64,000 bases of DNA from Owenia fusiformis (taxonomy: Eukaryota; Annelida; Polychaeta; Sabellida; Oweniidae). Location: assembly GCA_903813345.2 (NCBI GenBank), contig CAIIXF020000001.1, positions 18,121,915 to 18,185,914 on the forward strand. The letters run 5' to 3'. A program made the translations under genes and the position numbers. Below, one piece after another: positions 61,601-64,000 of the stretch. The notes below the pieces were generated by a model. The model had not been told where the DNA came from and did not search any database. It worked only from the letters and a program-made list of their open reading frames with translations. Positions within the stretch are counted from its first letter, which is position 1, and each line of letters starts with the position of its first letter.

Positions 61601-63837
61601 CTGAAAAACATATACAAATGCATCAATTAATTGAAGTTTGACAAAGTATGAAACGTTGACAAGTTGTAGAGTCACGACATACTGATGAGCAGTGATGTGT
61701 TTGAGGTTCTCTAAGTAGTGTGTGATGTAAGAGCAGAAGCTAGTACAGATGTACACGAGCCAACATAGGAATACTAATATATTAAGATATATCTATTTTA
61801 CGCATTGTAAATGACGGGACATGTGTGCTTATATTGCATATTCTAATTTTAAACAAAAGCTTGAGCTCTCAAGGAATTCATGAACAGTCTGCGGCAATTA
61901 TAAACAAACAATGTGAAATGGGATCATTGTTCATGATTAGAATATTCGACTTGAGCTTGTTTGGTTACGAACTTGGTACTTTAACAATGACTGCATGGGC
62001 ATAATCACAAAAGCCAGACACAAGGCAGGCGAGGCAACTTCCTAACCAAAATTTACAAGATCAAAAATGTTCAATAGAAACGTTAAAGAGAAGTCAAACT
62101 GATTTTTCATATGGTCTCAACTCAATGTTTGCCTCTTCTTTTCTTTGCCTCGCCTTATTTTAAACACTGGCTACGGCGCTGGAATGCAATACGAAAGTAA
62201 TATACCATGTGTTCGGTGATCACGTGGTAATGGTCGAATCGCAGCATTTCTTCCTCAAAATGTCAAGGTCGAATCGACCTGTTCTGCTCGGAGTACCTTT
62301 TGAATTCTTTAGAAATAGATCCAAGGTCTAAAAAGGTCATATCGCTTAAGAAATACAAGCCCAACTATGCGCATCATACACAATGGTATATTATGCAGTT
62401 GGATGTCGGATTGGTTTACGGTTAGTATCCCATAGTCAATGGCATTGTCTGCGATTGCCCTTATATTATAAACAGCCAACTGAACTAGACCACAGTGGGC
62501 TAAGCTTTTGACCAAATCTTATATTTGGGTATATGGGCATTTCAAGAAAGGCTTATCCATCTCGCGGCGTCATTGTCTTCATTTCACCAAAATGGTGCGA
62601 TTCGGGTGGCACAGCATTATGTAATCAACATACACTTTGGCAATGATAACTTAGAGAAATTATTAATGCCCATTAATGTAGATGTATTTTATAGATGTTG
62701 TAGCTTCAAATCTCATTGTGATGATGCATGGGATAAAAGTTACTATAGCGGGAAATTTGAATTGAAATATGTTTAATCTATAGTGGAAAAAGTATGACTC
62801 ATTATTAAAAAGTATGGGATCAGGAAGATAATTCTCCTGTAAGGTTAGTTTTTCGAGTTTCAAGTTGAAACCTTCAACTCTTCTTCGAAATCCGAAGTCG
62901 GCCCAATACTATTGTCAGCTATCGCTACCGCAGAAATATTGTGGTTTCAAATATAGTTTTAGGGTAAACGAATAACCCCTGGGCATTCGCCAATTAGTGA
63001 TGAAATTCCATGACTGGATTAATCTGCAACCCAAATTAAAAGATATGCCTTTGAGTAACGTAACTTTCCATCTTCATGTTGCTTCATAGCGAGATCAATT
63101 ACCGGGGTATTCCAGACCATCCCCGGGTTATCCATCACTTCAGTTGCTAATAGGGCCATAATAGCTCCCTTGGATACGTTAAGACAATGGATCAAAAAGT
63201 TATTTTAAACCAGAATGGGTTGGAATCATGTTGTTTTTGGTATTAAGGCGTGTTTTCAAGAATTTGATTGGAATAATGTGGGAACGTTCGGACATTGTCT
63301 AGCATTGGTCAAATTTTGAGCCTGTGTCTAGCAGTTCGAAAGAATATGCAACAGCATTTAACGTTCAGACAATAGCCCCATATCATTTGACACCATAATA
63401 GGATGGAATTGATGTTATTTTGGTATTGATTTTGATAAAGTGTTCGATTTGAGAAGGAAAGGTTTGGCGGTTTCTTGTCTTGCATTGTCACAAACAATGT
63501 GAGATTCACAGCTTGTACTATCGCTACCACTGTAGAAAATATTGGCTATATAAGAACCAATTAAATCAATCACAGAGGTAATTGACCTTGAGTATCATGG
63601 GAAGGCATAACATGCAGTTGCATGGATATATAAATAGACAAAGCCTAATGAGTGTGACAATGAAGAGCAACCAAATTCCCTCCCAATATGATGATTTTTT
63701 AAAATTGAAATTGGAAACATTAAGAAAAGGGGAATTTTGTAGACGGTAATAATAAAGTCATTGATGTTCAATATTTAAAACAAGCACTTTCTAAGAATAT
63801 GTCTTGTCCTAAATCTGAGTTCCATTTCAAACATCAG
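61601..63837. other. AT-rich stretch with repeat fragments
   Basis: At 62027-62190, AGGCGAGGCAA and its inverse, followed by CACTGGCTACGGCGCTGG, resemble a GCGTAGCCAG-type element end. A palindrome AGGTCGAATCGACCT lies at about 62269. 62.9-63.55 kb contains diverged duplicated words (CTATCGCTACC...AGAAATATTG; TGGTTGGAAT...TTTTGGTATT) with a period near 180 bp. No exon is well supported. Confidence 0.4.
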
Positions 63838-63939
63838 CTACAAAGGGAGTTTCAAGAATGCTCGAAGAGCTTCGCGTGTCGTTCTGTCTGCTCAGAGTTG
63901 CAATTGATTAGAATAACGTCAATCACATATTCAATTTAG
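63838..63939 (+). CDS. Weak candidate last exon
   Basis: An acceptor-like TTCCATTTCAAACATCAG precedes an open frame LQREFQECSKSFACRSVCSE... to TAG. It enters in phase 0, which fits the exit of the 60228-60282 exon. The polypyrimidine tract is poor, and the frame is also open upstream of the supposed acceptor, so this may be chance. Confidence 0.17.
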   Translation, partial: LQREFQECSKSFACRSVCSELQLIRITSITYSI

Positions 63940-64000
63940 GTTATATATGATGATGCACGACTTGATGATATTCTGAATACATAATCTTGTATTTTCTTGT

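Overview
The window looks like intronic and intergenic DNA from an animal genome. It is AT-rich on both strands. It has no long open reading frame, no operon-like packing, and no rRNA, tRNA or CRISPR signature that I could find. What stands out instead is short coding islands bounded by canonical spliceosomal sites, miniature inverted-repeat elements, hairpin elements and minisatellites. This pattern fits a marine invertebrate (mollusc-like) genome with long introns, but nothing here fixes the species. That assignment is inference.

Genes. Four exon calls carry most of the weight. On the plus strand, a possible first coding exon (31907-31925, MEAATL then a split codon) has a GTAAGC donor. It is phase-compatible with a clean 105-bp internal exon at 35329-35433. 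A 55-bp internal exon with textbook splice sites lies at 60228-60282. It cannot join directly to the 35 kb exon because the phases do not add up, so at least one unseen exon lies between them or they belong to different genes. On the minus strand, 61488-61600 reads as a terminal coding exon ending in a stop. I could not recognise any of these proteins. A dozen weaker exon candidates (4.5, 8.8, 10.7, 12.3-12.5, 13.7, 16.4, 26.4, 27.2, 29.5, 43.3 and 63.8 kb) are listed with low confidence. AT-rich DNA yields many chance acceptor/donor pairs.

Repeats. 19-29 kb is a transposon-rich block. It holds a 1.8-kb unit with ~170-bp near-identical inverted arms, a ~0.8-kb foldback element plus a diverged half copy, two ~100-bp hairpin elements of one family, a cluster of perfect palindromes, a palindromic MITE with GATACAGGGT ends, and a mariner-like MITE. 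47.9-49.9 kb is a ~30-bp minisatellite organised into a 156-bp higher-order repeat. It is interrupted by two different TIR elements, both inserted at the same ATAT of the repeat unit. 53.7-54.6 kb is a 129-bp tandem repeat (43 codons per unit, hence open). 56.1-56.9 kb is a degenerate ~30-bp minisatellite.

Regulatory signals are weak inferences: an E2F-like site next to a TATA box upstream of the first-exon candidate, a perfect Grainyhead-type palindrome, an NRF-1-like site, and four perfect CRE palindromes. Most of the rest is unannotatable AT-rich non-coding sequence. I found no convincing new multi-gene system. The best leads are the plus/minus gene overlap near 60-61.6 kb and the doubly invaded minisatellite.
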